15,391 nucleotides of DNA from an uncultured Caulobacteraceae bacterium (GCA_937910255.1 CALEOQ010000056.1:1-15391), one strand, 5' to 3'. Counted from the stretch's first letter, positions 1-7,997 are shown. Program-made: numbers and translations. The notes: generated by a model from the sequence alone, not told the origin.

Positions 1-87
1 GAGGAGAGAGTGAGAAAGAGTGGTATAGGGGTGGTACGGGGACGGCCGAGATCTACAAGCTTGCCATGCACGGCGCGAGTCCGAGCT
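1..87. other. Sequencing-adapter artefact at left contig end (not genomic)
   Basis: Bases 30-87 align without gaps to the 58-nt Illumina P5/TruSeq universal adapter. By eye 42 of 58 bases match, including the unbroken GAGATCTACA at 48-57. Of the 16 mismatches, 13 read G and 3 read A on this strand. That is a one-directional miscall pattern, not mutation. Bases 1-29 lie outside the adapter and are purine-rich low-complexity noise. The ATG at 66-68, which looks like a gene start, lies inside the adapter. Confidence 0.9.
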
Positions 88-1214
88 CGCTGGACGGGGG
101 GGTGCAGGGGGGCGAAGCGGCGACGCGGCAGGCCGGCCTTAAGCCGAACCCGACCCTCGGCGTCGAGCTAGAGAATTTCGCCGGGACGGGCGCCTATTCC
201 CTCGCCGACCGGACCGAGACCACCGTCTCCTACCAACAGACACTGGAACGCGGCGGTAAGCGGGAGGCGCGCCTGGGGCTGGCGCGCGGCCAGCTGGAGG
301 TGGCGCGCTGGCGCGGCGCCGTCCGGTCCTTGGATGTGCTGCGCGACGTGCAGGTCGCCTACGCCGAGGCCCTGGCCGCGGACGCCGAGCTGGTGATCGC
401 GGAGGCCCGACTGGTCGCCGTGCAAGGCGCCCAGCGCGACGTCGACCGCCGGGTGAAGAGCGCGCGCGACCCGTTGTTCGCCGGCAGCCGGGCGGAAGCC
501 GTCACCGCCCAGGCGGAGATCGCCCGCGACGAGGCCCGCGCCACCGCCGACGCGGCCCGCGCCCGGCTCGCCGCCTATTGGGGCGCTGGCGAAAACTACA
601 GCCTGGACCTCAAGCTGTTCTTCGAGGTGACGGCCCCCGCCGCCGCGCCCGCGGCCGAGGTCGCCGACCTGCAGCTGCTCGCGGCCGAACGGGACGTGGC
701 CATCGCCGCGGTCCGCGTGGAGCAATCCAAGGCGGTGACAGACCCGACGGTCCGCGCCGGGGTGCGCTACCTGGGCCAGGGCGACGAGGTGGCCTTCGTG
801 GTCGGCGGCTCCATCCCGCTTCGGCGCTACGACACCAACAGGGCCGGCGTCGAGCGCGCCCAGGCGGAGCGCACGGCGGCAGAGGTGGAGATCGAGTCCG
901 CACGGCTCGCCCGCGAGCGCGAGATCGCCCGCCTCACGCGGCGCATGACCGCGTCCGCCCGGGAATCCGAGCGGATCCGCATCGAAGTGATCCCGGTCGC
1001 TATCCGCGCGGTCGAGCAGGTGCGCGCGGGCTTCACCCGCGGGGGCTTCCAGTACCTCGACGTCGCCGAGGCGGAGCGCGCTCTGTTCGACGCCAGGGCC
1101 CGGCGTCTCGTGGTCCTCCGGCAATATCATCTCGACCTGGCTGCCCTCGCCCGCCTGACCGGCCGCCATGCCGCCCTCGCCACCCAGCCCGCCAGCGCGG
1201 AGACCCGCCGATGA
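88..1214 (+). CDS. czcC: CzcC-like outer-membrane factor of a metal RND efflux pump, 5' partial
   Basis: This is a TolC-family outer-membrane channel, the exit duct of a CzcCBA tripartite pump that moves divalent metal ions from the periplasm or cytoplasm out of the cell. The recognisable family block AGLKPNPTLGVELENFAG starts near base 141 and is followed by the ERGGKR motif and long alanine/arginine-rich helical stretches typical of TolC coiled coils. The frame is open to the contig edge, but the true N-terminus, including signal peptide and first helix, is missing. The ATG at 66 is adapter sequence and should not be used as a start. Codons around 96-113 read GG..GG where homologues usually have alanines, which suggests C-to-G base-call errors there. 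The TGA stop at 1212-1214 overlaps the czcB ATG at 1211 (ATGA), so the genes are translationally coupled. Confidence 0.9.
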
Positions 1215-2461
1215 ATGTCCTCCTGTCCCAGCGCGCCACGGCGCCGCTGCTTCTGCTCATGACCGCCCTGGCGCTGACCGGCTGCGGCGAACCGGCAAAG
1301 CCCGCAGAAGCCCCGGGCCATGCCGCCGCTCCGGACTACGAGCGGGGGCCCCACCGCGGCCGCATGCTCCGCGACGGCGACTTCGCCCTGGAGATGACCA
1401 TCTTCGAGGACGGCGTGCCTCCTGAGTTCCACATCTACGTCTACCGCAAGGACAAGCCGGCGGACCCCAAGACCGTGCAGCTCACCGTCGAGCTGGGGCG
1501 GCTGGGCGGCCGGACGGACCGCTTCGCCTTCACCCCGCAGGAGGACTACCTCCGCGGCCAGGGCGTGGTGAACGAGCCGCACTCCTTCGACGTCAAGGTC
1601 ACCGCCGTCGAAGGCGGCCGGACCCACCGCTGGACCTATGCGTCCTACGAGGGTCGCACCACCATCTCGGCGCAGGCCGCCCAGGCCGGCGGCGTGAAGA
1701 CCGAGCGCGCCGGTCCCGTCGCTGTCGCTGAGCTCATCGACCTCTCCGGGCGGGTGGAGATCGCCCCCGAGGGCAAGGCCGAGGTCCGCGCCTGGTATCC
1801 CGGCCGAGTCATGTCCCTGGCCGCCGAGCTCGGCCAGCCGGTGCGCAAGGGCCAGGTGCTGGCGCGCGTGGAATCCGCCAACAGCCTGCAGACCTATGCG
1901 ATCCCGGCCCCGATCTCCGGCGTGATCGTCGCGAAGAACGCCAATGTCGGGGGCGTGGCCGGCGAACAGCCGCTCTACGTCGTCGCCGATCCCAACCGTC
2001 TCTATGCCGGGTTCTTCGTCTATCCGCGCGACGCCGAGCGGGTCCGGGTCGGTCAGCCGGTGGAGGTCCGCAGCCTGTCGGGCGAAGCGCGGGTCACCAG
2101 CCGCGTCGACGCCCTGCTGCCCACCACCGACGTCGCCAGCCAGACCCTCATGGCGCGCGTGCCGATCCGCGGCGGCGAGGCCTGGCGGCCGGGCCTCGGC
2201 GTCGAGGGCGCTTTCGCGGTCAACACGGTGCAGGTCCCGCTGGCGGTCCGCACCAAGGCCTTGCAGCGGTTCCGCGACTTCAGCGTGGTCTTCGCCAAGG
2301 TTGGCAACACCTACGAGGTGCGGATGCTCGAACTCGGCCGCAAGACCCCGGAATGGACTGAGGTTCTGGGCGGTCTGGAACCCGGTACGGAATACGTCAC
2401 CGACGGCGCCTTCCTGATCCGCGCGGACATCGACAAGTCCGGCGCGAGCCACGACCACTAG
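1211..2461 (+). CDS. czcB: CzcB-like periplasmic adaptor lipoprotein of RND metal efflux pump
   Basis: Membrane-fusion (HlyD-family) subunit of 416 residues that links the CzcA pump to the CzcC channel. The start at 1211 is chosen because it overlaps the czcC stop as ATGA and gives a clean lipoprotein signal: a hydrophobic stretch at about 11-24, then lipobox LTGC with the acylated Cys at 25. Residues ~45-145 form an extra N-terminal domain (PHRGRMLRDGDFALE, then GGRTDRFAF and EPHSFDV) common to CzcB-type adaptors. Residues ~186-262 are the lipoyl/barrel-sandwich region (PGRVMSLAAELGQPVRKGQVLARVES, then PAPISGVIV), followed by the beta-barrel. Only about a dozen residues (221-233) join the two lipoyl halves, so the alpha-helical hairpin of classic adaptors is absent. 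The C-terminus ends His-Asp-His. A longer reading from base 578 in this frame overlaps czcC and is spurious. Confidence 0.93.
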   Translation: MNVLLSQRATAPLLLLMTALALTGCGEPAKPAEAPGHAAAPDYERGPHRGRMLRDGDFALEMTIFEDGVPPEFHIYVYRKDKPADPKTVQLTVELGRLGGRTDRFAFTPQEDYLRGQGVVNEPHSFDVKVTAVEGGRTHRWTYASYEGRTTISAQAAQAGGVKTERAGPVAVAELIDLSGRVEIAPEGKAEVRAWYPGRVMSLAAELGQPVRKGQVLARVESANSLQTYAIPAPISGVIVAKNANVGGVAGEQPLYVVADPNRLYAGFFVYPRDAERVRVGQPVEVRSLSGEARVTSRVDALLPTTDVASQTLMARVPIRGGEAWRPGLGVEGAFAVNTVQVPLAVRTKALQRFRDFSVVFAKVGNTYEVRMLELGRKTPEWTEVLGGLEPGTEYVTDGAFLIRADIDKSGASHDH

Positions 2462-2475
2462 GGGCGGACCACACC

Positions 2476-5400
2476 ATGCTCGAACGCATCGTCGCGCTCT
2501 CGATTCGCTACCGCTGGGTCGTACTGGCGCTCGTGCTCCTCAGCGCCGGCGTCGGCGTCTGGAGCTTCCAGCGGCTGCCCATCGACGCCACGCCGGACAT
2601 CACCAACGTCCAGGTCCAGATCAACACCGAGGCCCCGGGCTTCTCGCCCCTGGAGTCCGAGCAGCGTATCACCTTCCCGGTGGAGACAGCGATCGCCGGC
2701 CTCCCAGGGCTGCAGTACACGCGCTCGGTCTCGCGGTACGGGCTCAGCCAGGTGACCGTCGTGTTCAAGGACGGGACCGACATTTACTTCGCCCGGCAGA
2801 TGGTCAACGAGCGGCTCCAGACGGCCAAGAGCCAGCTACCGCTCGGTCTCTCGCCGGAGCTGGGGCCGATCGCCACCGGGCTCGGCGAGATCTTCATGTA
2901 CACGCTGGAGGTCAAGCCCGGCGCCCACAAGCCTGACGGCACCGCCTACACGCCCGAGGACCTGCGCACCCTGCAGGACTGGGTGATCCGTCCCCAGCTG
3001 CGCAACACCCCCGGCGTCACCGAGGTGAACACCATCGGCGGGTTCGAGCGGCAGTACCATGTCACCCCCCTGCCCGCGCGACTGTCGGCCTACGGCCTGA
3101 CCATGGGCGACGTGATCGCCGCCCTCGGGTCGAACAACGCCAACGTCGGCGCCGGCTACGTCGAGCGCTATGGCGAGCAGTACCTGATCCGGGTGCCGGG
3201 CCAGGCCGGCGGCGTCGAGGACCTGCGCGGCGTCATCGTGACCAACCGCGGCGGCGTGCCGATCCGGGTCGGCGACGTCGCCGACGTGGGCATGGGCGAG
3301 GAGCTGCGCACCGGCGCGGCCACCGAGAACGGACAGGAGGTCGTGCTGGGCACGGTCTTCATGCTGGTGGGCGAGAACAGCCGCACCGTCGCCCGGGCCG
3401 CCGCGGAGCACCTGAAGGAAGCGGCCAAGGCGCTGCCGGCCGGCGTGACCGCAGAAGCCGTCTACGACCGGACCGAGCTGGTCGACCGCGCGATCGCGAC
3501 GGTCGAGAAGAACCTCCTTGAGGGCGCCCTCCTGGTCATCGTGGTGCTGTTCCTGCTGCTCGGCAACTTCCGGGCGGCCCTGATCACCGCGGCGATCATC
3601 CCGTTCTCGATGCTGCTCACCATCACCGGCATGGTCCAGACCCGCGTCTCGGGCAACCTCATGAGCCTGGGCGCCCTGGACTTCGGCCTGATCGTCGACG
3701 GCGCCGTGATCATCGTCGAGAACTGCCTGCGGCGGTTCGGTGAGGCCCAGCACCGCCTGGGGCGCGTGCTGACCCATGATGAGCGTTTCAACCTGGCCAC
3801 GACCGCGACGGACGAGGTGATCCGCCCCTCGATGTTCGGCGTGCTGATCATCACCCTGGTCTATGTGCCGATCTTCGCGCTGACCGGGGTGGAGGGGAAG
3901 ATGTTCCACCCCATGGCGATCACCGTGGTCCTGGCTTTGACGGCCGCGATGCTCCTGTCGCTCACCTTCGTCCCGGCCGCCGTGGCGCTGTTCGTCACCG
4001 GCAAGGTCGAGGAGAAGGAAAGCCCGGTCATGCGCGGGGCGCGGCGCCTCTATCAGCCGGCCCTGGAGACCGCGCTGCGGCTGCGGATCGCCTTCGTCGC
4101 AGGCGCGGTGGTCCTGGTGCTGCTGGCGGGTTTCGCGGCCAGCCGGATGGGCTCGGAGTTCGTGCCCAACCTCGACGAGGGGGATATCGCGCTCCACGCC
4201 CTGCGGATCCCCGGCACCAGCCTGACCCAGGCGATCCGCATGCAGACCGCCCTGGAGGCGCGCATCAAGCGCTTCCCGGAGGTCGAGCGGGTGGTGGCCA
4301 AGATGGGCACCGCCGAGGTGGCGACGGACCCCATGCCGCCCTCCGTGGCCGACACCTTCATCATGCTCAAGGACCGCAAGGACTGGCCGGATCCCCGCAA
4401 GCCCCGCGCCAAGCTTCTGGCCGAGCTGCAGGCGGCCGTGGCCGAGGTCCCCGGCAACAACTACGAGTTCACCCAACCCATCCAGATGCGGTTCAACGAG
4501 CTGCTGTCCGGGGTCCGGGCCGACGTCGCGGTCAAGGTCTTCGGCGACGACCTGGACGAGCTTCTCGAGATCGGCAAATCGGTCGAAGGCGTCGTCGACG
4601 ACATCGAGGGCGCCGAGGACGTCAGCGTCGAGCAGATCACCGGCCTGCCGGTCCTGCAGATCACCCCGGACCGCGCGGCCCTGGCGCGCCTGGGCCTCAA
4701 CGTCGACGACGTCCAGGAGGTGGTGCAAGCCTCGCTCGGCGGCGCGGTGGCGGGGCAGATCTTCGAAGGCGATCGGCGGTTCGACGTGGTCGTCCGGCTG
4801 CCTGAAGCCATCCGCAGCAACGTCGACGAGATCGGCCGCCTGCGCGTCCCCCTGCCGGCGACAGCCGACGGAACGCGCGGCTTCGTGCCGCTCGCCGACG
4901 CCGCCCGGATCGAGGTGGAGATCGGGCCCAACCAGATCAGCCGCGAGAACGGCAAGCGCCGCGTGGTCGTGACCGCCAACGTCCGCGGGCGCGACCTCGG
5001 CTCGTTCATTCAGGAGGTGCAGCAGCAGGTCGGATCGGAAGTGGACCTGCCCAGCGGCTATTGGGTGAGCTACGGCGGCACATTCGAACAGCTGATCTCG
5101 GCGGCCAAGCGGCTGCAGCTGGTTGTGCCGGTGGCGCTGCTGCTGATCTTCGGACTGCTCTATGCGCTCTTCCGATCGGTGAAGGATGCGGCCATCGTCT
5201 TCTCCGGCGTGCCGCTGGCGCTGACCGGGGGCGTCGCGGCGCTGATGCTTCGGGGCCTCCCGCTCTCCATCTCGGCCGGGATCGGCTTCATCGCGCTCTC
5301 CGGCGTGGCGGTGCTCAACGGGGTGGTCATGGTCAGCTTCATCCGCAGTCTCCTCGCCCAGGGCGCGCCGCTCGAGGACGCCATCCGCGAGGGTGCGCTC

Positions 5401-5640
5401 ACGCGGCTGCGCCCAGTGCTGATGACGGCCCTGGTGGCCAGCCTGGGCTTTGTGCCGATGGCCTTCAACGTGGGCGCGGGCGCGGAAGTGCAGCGGCCGC
5501 TCGCCACGGTGGTCATTGGCGGCGTCATCTCGTCCACCCTGCTCACCTTGCTGGTCCTCCCCGCCCTTTACGGGCTGGCCCACGGACGCCGGCGAGCGCG
5601 GACGAAAGGTGCGCCGCCAGCCCCTGCGCCCGCGGCATAG
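2476..5640 (+). CDS. czcA: CzcA-like heavy-metal RND efflux pump (inner membrane)
   Basis: Proton-driven HME-RND transporter of 1054 residues, normal length for CzcA. The N-terminus MLERIVALSIRYRWVVL plus RLPIDATPDITNVQVQI is the standard opening of the family: first membrane helix, then the porter domain. The decisive motif is DFGLIVDGAVIIVEN at residues 402-416 in transmembrane helix 4. It carries D402, D408 and E415, the same proton-relay positions as in CzcA. This DFG..DGAV..EN signature belongs to the divalent-cation subgroups (Co/Zn/Cd or Co/Ni), not the Cu/Ag CusA subgroup. The second porter loop and membrane block (QLVVPVALLLIFGLLYALF, then GIGFIALSGVAVLNG) are intact. It starts 14 nt after the czcB stop with only a weak ribosome-binding site and is presumably co-expressed with czcCB. 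The exact metal cannot be told from sequence alone. Confidence 0.96.
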   Translation: MLERIVALSIRYRWVVLALVLLSAGVGVWSFQRLPIDATPDITNVQVQINTEAPGFSPLESEQRITFPVETAIAGLPGLQYTRSVSRYGLSQVTVVFKDGTDIYFARQMVNERLQTAKSQLPLGLSPELGPIATGLGEIFMYTLEVKPGAHKPDGTAYTPEDLRTLQDWVIRPQLRNTPGVTEVNTIGGFERQYHVTPLPARLSAYGLTMGDVIAALGSNNANVGAGYVERYGEQYLIRVPGQAGGVEDLRGVIVTNRGGVPIRVGDVADVGMGEELRTGAATENGQEVVLGTVFMLVGENSRTVARAAAEHLKEAAKALPAGVTAEAVYDRTELVDRAIATVEKNLLEGALLVIVVLFLLLGNFRAALITAAIIPFSMLLTITGMVQTRVSGNLMSLGALDFGLIVDGAVIIVENCLRRFGEAQHRLGRVLTHDERFNLATTATDEVIRPSMFGVLIITLVYVPIFALTGVEGKMFHPMAITVVLALTAAMLLSLTFVPAAVALFVTGKVEEKESPVMRGARRLYQPALETALRLRIAFVAGAVVLVLLAGFAASRMGSEFVPNLDEGDIALHALRIPGTSLTQAIRMQTALEARIKRFPEVERVVAKMGTAEVATDPMPPSVADTFIMLKDRKDWPDPRKPRAKLLAELQAAVAEVPGNNYEFTQPIQMRFNELLSGVRADVAVKVFGDDLDELLEIGKSVEGVVDDIEGAEDVSVEQITGLPVLQITPDRAALARLGLNVDDVQEVVQASLGGAVAGQIFEGDRRFDVVVRLPEAIRSNVDEIGRLRVPLPATADGTRGFVPLADAARIEVEIGPNQISRENGKRRVVVTANVRGRDLGSFIQEVQQQVGSEVDLPSGYWVSYGGTFEQLISAAKRLQLVVPVALLLIFGLLYALFRSVKDAAIVFSGVPLALTGGVAALMLRGLPLSISAGIGFIALSGVAVLNGVVMVSFIRSLLAQGAPLEDAIREGALTRLRPVLMTALVASLGFVPMAFNVGAGAEVQRPLATVVIGGVISSTLLTLLVLPALYGLAHGRRRARTKGAPPAPAPAA

Positions 5641-5652
5641 GAGCGCCCCGCA

Positions 5653-6999
5653 ATGCTCGAGGTTCTCAAGGATCGAACCTATCGTCACCTGTTCCTCGCC
5701 CAAGTGATCGCGCTCGTGGGCACGGGTCTTGCGACGGTCGCGCTGGGGCTCCTGGCGTACGACCTGGCTGGCGCCAACGCCGGCGCCGTGCTGGGCGGCG
5801 CCCTGGCCATCAAGATGATCGCCTATATCGGGGTCGGACCGGTGGTGAACGCCTTCGTGGACCGGCTTCCGCGCCGAGCTTTCCTGGTTTCGATGGACCT
5901 GGTGCGCGCCGCGATCGCCCTCGTACTGCCGTTCGTCACCGAGATCTGGCAGGTCTACCTGCTGATCTTTCTCCTTCATTCGGCCTCGGCCGCCTTCACG
6001 CCGACCTTCCAGGCGGCCATTCCGGACATCCTTCCGGACGAGAAGCGGTACACCCGCGCCCTCTCCCTCTCGCGGCTGGCCTACGATATGGAAAGCCTGG
6101 TCAGTCCGATGCTGGCGGCGGCGCTCCTGACCGTGATCAGCTTCCATTGGCTGTTTGGCGGCACGGTGGTGGGGTTCCTGGCGTCGGCCGCGCTCGTGGT
6201 CTCGGTCGCGGTCCCGCAACCCTCGCCAGTCCATCGTGAAGGAGGCATCTATGCCCGCACCACGCGGGGCGTGCGCATCTATCTGAAGACCCCGCGCTTG
6301 CAGGGATTGCTGGCGTTGAATCTGGCCGCCGCCGCGGCCGGCGCCATGGTGATCGTCAACACTGTCGTCTATGTGCGCACGCTTCTGGGTCGATCGAACA
6401 ACGACGTCGCCTTCGGCCTGGCAGCCTTCGGCGGCGGATCGATGATGGCCGCGCTGCTGCTGCCGCGAATCCTGGAACGGCTGGGAGACCGAACGGTGAT
6501 GCTCAGCGCGGCGAGCCTTCTCGCCGCTGCGCTCCTGGCCATGGCTGCTCTGACGCTCACGCCCGGCGTCGATCGGTGGATTGCCCTGCTAACCGTTTGG
6601 GCGGTTATGGGGATCGGCTATTCCGCAGTTCTCACACCCTCTGGACGGCTGCTGCGCCGATCCGCTAGCCCAGAGGACCGCAGCGCGGCTTTCGCCGCGC
6701 AGTTCGCGCTTTCGCACGTCTGCTGGTTGATCACCTACGCTGTCGCGTGCTCGCTGGGAGCGATGGTAGGGATGAGCTGGACGCTGGTGATCCTCGCAGG
6801 CCTCGCCGTCCTTGGCGCCACCTGTGCGCTCATCCTGTGGCCATCCCGGGATCCGGACGCGTTGGCCCATGAGCACCCCGAGCTGCCGCGCGACCATCCG
6901 CACCTGCGCGACGGCGCGCCCCTGGCGACCGGAGAGGGCCACGTCCATGACGTGGTCATCGACGACCTTCACCTGCATTGGCCTCGGGCGGGGGCCTAG
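5653..6999 (+). CDS. MFS exporter with histidine-rich C-terminal tail (NreB-like)
   Basis: Major facilitator protein of 448 residues. A start at 5653 has a GGAG at 5640-5643 that overlaps the last base of the czcA stop, so the gene is the fourth of the czc operon. The N-terminal ~395 residues alternate hydrophobic helices with short charged loops (LVGTGLATVALGLLAYDLAG; VDRLPRRAFLVSMDLVRA; GDRTVMLSAASLLAAALL), about 12 helices in all. The last 53 residues (396-448) form a soluble tail with eight histidines in four His-X-His pairs at 406/408, 415/417, 430/432 and 440/442. MFS exporters with His-rich tails are known for nickel (NreB), and the operon position supports metal efflux across the inner membrane. 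Nickel or cobalt as substrate is inference. Confidence 0.85.
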   Translation: MLEVLKDRTYRHLFLAQVIALVGTGLATVALGLLAYDLAGANAGAVLGGALAIKMIAYIGVGPVVNAFVDRLPRRAFLVSMDLVRAAIALVLPFVTEIWQVYLLIFLLHSASAAFTPTFQAAIPDILPDEKRYTRALSLSRLAYDMESLVSPMLAAALLTVISFHWLFGGTVVGFLASAALVVSVAVPQPSPVHREGGIYARTTRGVRIYLKTPRLQGLLALNLAAAAAGAMVIVNTVVYVRTLLGRSNNDVAFGLAAFGGGSMMAALLLPRILERLGDRTVMLSAASLLAAALLAMAALTLTPGVDRWIALLTVWAVMGIGYSAVLTPSGRLLRRSASPEDRSAAFAAQFALSHVCWLITYAVACSLGAMVGMSWTLVILAGLAVLGATCALILWPSRDPDALAHEHPELPRDHPHLRDGAPLATGEGHVHDVVIDDLHLHWPRAGA

Positions 7000-7022
7000 T
7001 GCATGTCGCCGGCTCCGCCCCG

Positions 7023-7105
7023 CTAGGCATTCCGCGGGCCAAAGAGGATTAGGGCGGCGCCTCCCAGGCAGATCGCGGCGCCCAGGATGTTCCAACGGTC
7101 GGGCG
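7023..7105 (-). pseudogene. 3' remnant of a YnfA/UPF0060-family membrane protein gene
   Basis: Reading the minus strand, the last ~25 codons before the TAG at 7023-7025 give PDRWNILGAAICLGGAALIL, then FGPRNA. This matches the final transmembrane helix of YnfA-family small membrane proteins as I know them. The preceding ~100 residues expected for the family (three further helices) are not found in any frame between 7106 and 7279. What precedes in frame is proline/arginine-rich and unlike a membrane protein. The fragment therefore looks like the tail of a gene truncated by a deletion or insertion. It lies on the same strand and downstream of merT and the GDCCVxC gene, so it may once have been the third gene of that operon. 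Confidence 0.6.
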
Positions 7106-7279
7106 TGCGCGGCTCTCCGTCTCGGCGGTTGCGGGCTGTCCCCGCTCGAAGGGCTCGGCCGAGACCTGGGCTCAGCCGCGGGGGATCGCCTTCCCCCAAC
7201 ACCCCCTTCCCCTCCACCAGAGCCGCAACACCTGAGGACATCGCAATCGGCTCGGCGGCCGGGAATGCCTAGCCCTGGC
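7106..7279. other. Non-coding junction between ynfA remnant and GDCCVxC gene
   Basis: This stretch has no convincing gene. It contains GCTCTCCGTCTC (7112-7123) and GTTGCGGG (7128-7135), which recur in the same order at 8572-8583 and 8590-8597 beyond merR. It also contains two short copies of GGGCTCAGCCGC-like sequence (7168-7179; a related GGCTCAGCCGCAGG at 7277-7290 runs into the next gene). It looks like a recombination junction. Confidence 0.45.
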
Positions 7280-7504
7280 TCAGCCGCAGGAGGCCTTGTC
7301 GCCACCCTCCTGGATCGGCGGACAAGGCACGTCGCCGTAGGAACAGTAGACGCAGCAGTCGCCTAGCTTGGGCTTTAGGACAACGCCGCAGCCCTGGCAG
7401 TCGTAGTAATACTGGCAGGCGTCGGTTGGCATGGTCTCCGTCACCTGGTGGCCGCACTGCGGACAGGTAAGGGTGGAGCGCGCCTGGGTCTCTACGTTGC
7501 TCAT
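7280..7504 (-). CDS. GDCCVxC-type small cysteine-rich protein
   Basis: A 74-residue soluble protein with 10 cysteines. The N-terminal half has a zinc-ribbon-like pair of motifs, CPQC at 14-17 and CQGC at 36-39, with a further Cys at 30 and 73. The centre is the family signature KLGDCCVYCSYGDVPCPP (Cys 50, 51, 54 and 61). In some members the last signature cysteine before SYG is selenocysteine; here it is an ordinary TGT cysteine codon. The biochemical role is not established to my knowledge, though family members often sit next to mercury genes. The start at 7504 is chosen because its ATG shares one base with the merT TGA (TGATG), giving translational coupling. Longer readings that start inside merT lack support. 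Confidence 0.85.
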   Translation of the reverse strand: MSNVETQARSTLTCPQCGHQVTETMPTDACQYYYDCQGCGVVLKPKLGDCCVYCSYGDVPCPPIQEGGDKASCG

Positions 7505-7914
7505 CAGCGGGCGCTCCGAATGAGGGCCAGGGCCCAGGGCTCGACCACTGGCTGCCAGAACAGGGCGAGGAGGACAAGGACCGTGGCCGCGCCGAGCAGG
7601 CCGATCCCGAGCCGTGATGGCGCCGCGCACACGCTGTCGACCCGGCATATCCGCGCCCGCCGCGAGGTCACGACCCAGCCCACGCCGATCACGGCCAGCG
7701 CGGCGAGCGTGATCCAGGTGCGCTGACCGGCGACCCAGCTGAGGCCGCCCAGGCCCAGTCCGGCCAAGGCCAGCGACATCGGAAGGACGCAGCAGGCGGC
7801 CCAGGCGAAGACGGCCCCGGCCGCGGCGGCGACCGCCGCCCAGCTCAAAGCGGTCTCGTCGGGCTTGCCGCCCTGTCGGTCTCGTCGGGCTCGAAGCCCG
7901 CTGCTCGCCGTCAT
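7504..7914 (-). CDS. merT: MerT-family mercuric ion transporter
   Basis: Inner-membrane importer of 136 residues that would pass Hg(II) from the periplasm to a cytoplasmic acceptor. The first membrane helix carries the vicinal pair Cys41-Cys42 (FAWAACCVLPMSLALAGLG). A second cysteine pair, C90 and C96 in RRARICRVDSVC, lies in the loop between helices 2 and 3 with the six-residue offset seen in MerT. The third helix is at ~103-122. The start at 7914 is preceded by an AGGAG nine bases upstream and follows the MerR-type promoter closely. A longer reading to 8034 would run across that promoter into merR and is rejected. No merP or merA follows; the only partner is the GDCCVxC gene. Confidence 0.85.
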   Translation of the reverse strand: MTASSGLRARRDRQGGKPDETALSWAAVAAAAGAVFAWAACCVLPMSLALAGLGLGGLSWVAGQRTWITLAALAVIGVGWVVTSRRARICRVDSVCAAPSRLGIGLLGAATVLVLLALFWQPVVEPWALALIRSAR

Positions 7915-7942
7915 GCGATCGTCTCCTGGTGCGATGCGGGCG

Positions 7943-7973
7943 AGGATGCCATCTGTAGTGACTACAGACTCAA
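7943..7973 (-). promoter_or_regulatory. MerR-type promoter/operator with 19-bp spacer
   Basis: On the minus strand, TTGAGT (7968-7973) is followed by exactly 19 bp and CATCCT (7943-7948). The overlong spacer is the hallmark of promoters that MerR-family activators untwist. The spacer opens with the perfect dyad CTGTAGT-C-ACTACAG (7953-7967), the expected MerR dimer site. Transcription would start near 7936 and read merT and the GDCCVxC gene. merR begins 25 bp to the other side, so the same site probably also represses merR. Confidence 0.85.
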
Positions 7974-7997
7974 GCCCTAATCGAAAGCCGCGCTCCC

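Noticed and set aside
168..1169. 333-codon minus-strand frame opposite czcC
   Set aside because: Antisense shadow with no recognisable domain or ribosome-binding site.
1127..2458. 443-codon minus-strand frame opposite czcB
   Set aside because: Antisense shadow; its composition mirrors czcB codon structure.
578..2461. czcB read as a 627-residue protein starting inside czcC
   Set aside because: The first ~210 residues are an arginine/proline-rich shadow of czcC. The lipoprotein signal and ATGA overlap place the start at 1211.
2836..6234. 1132-codon open frame on the minus strand, opposite czcA and the MFS gene
   Set aside because: It is antisense to well-supported proteins, and its translation is a low-complexity mix of His, Arg, Gly, Asp and Gln. 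Such frames are common opposite high-GC genes.
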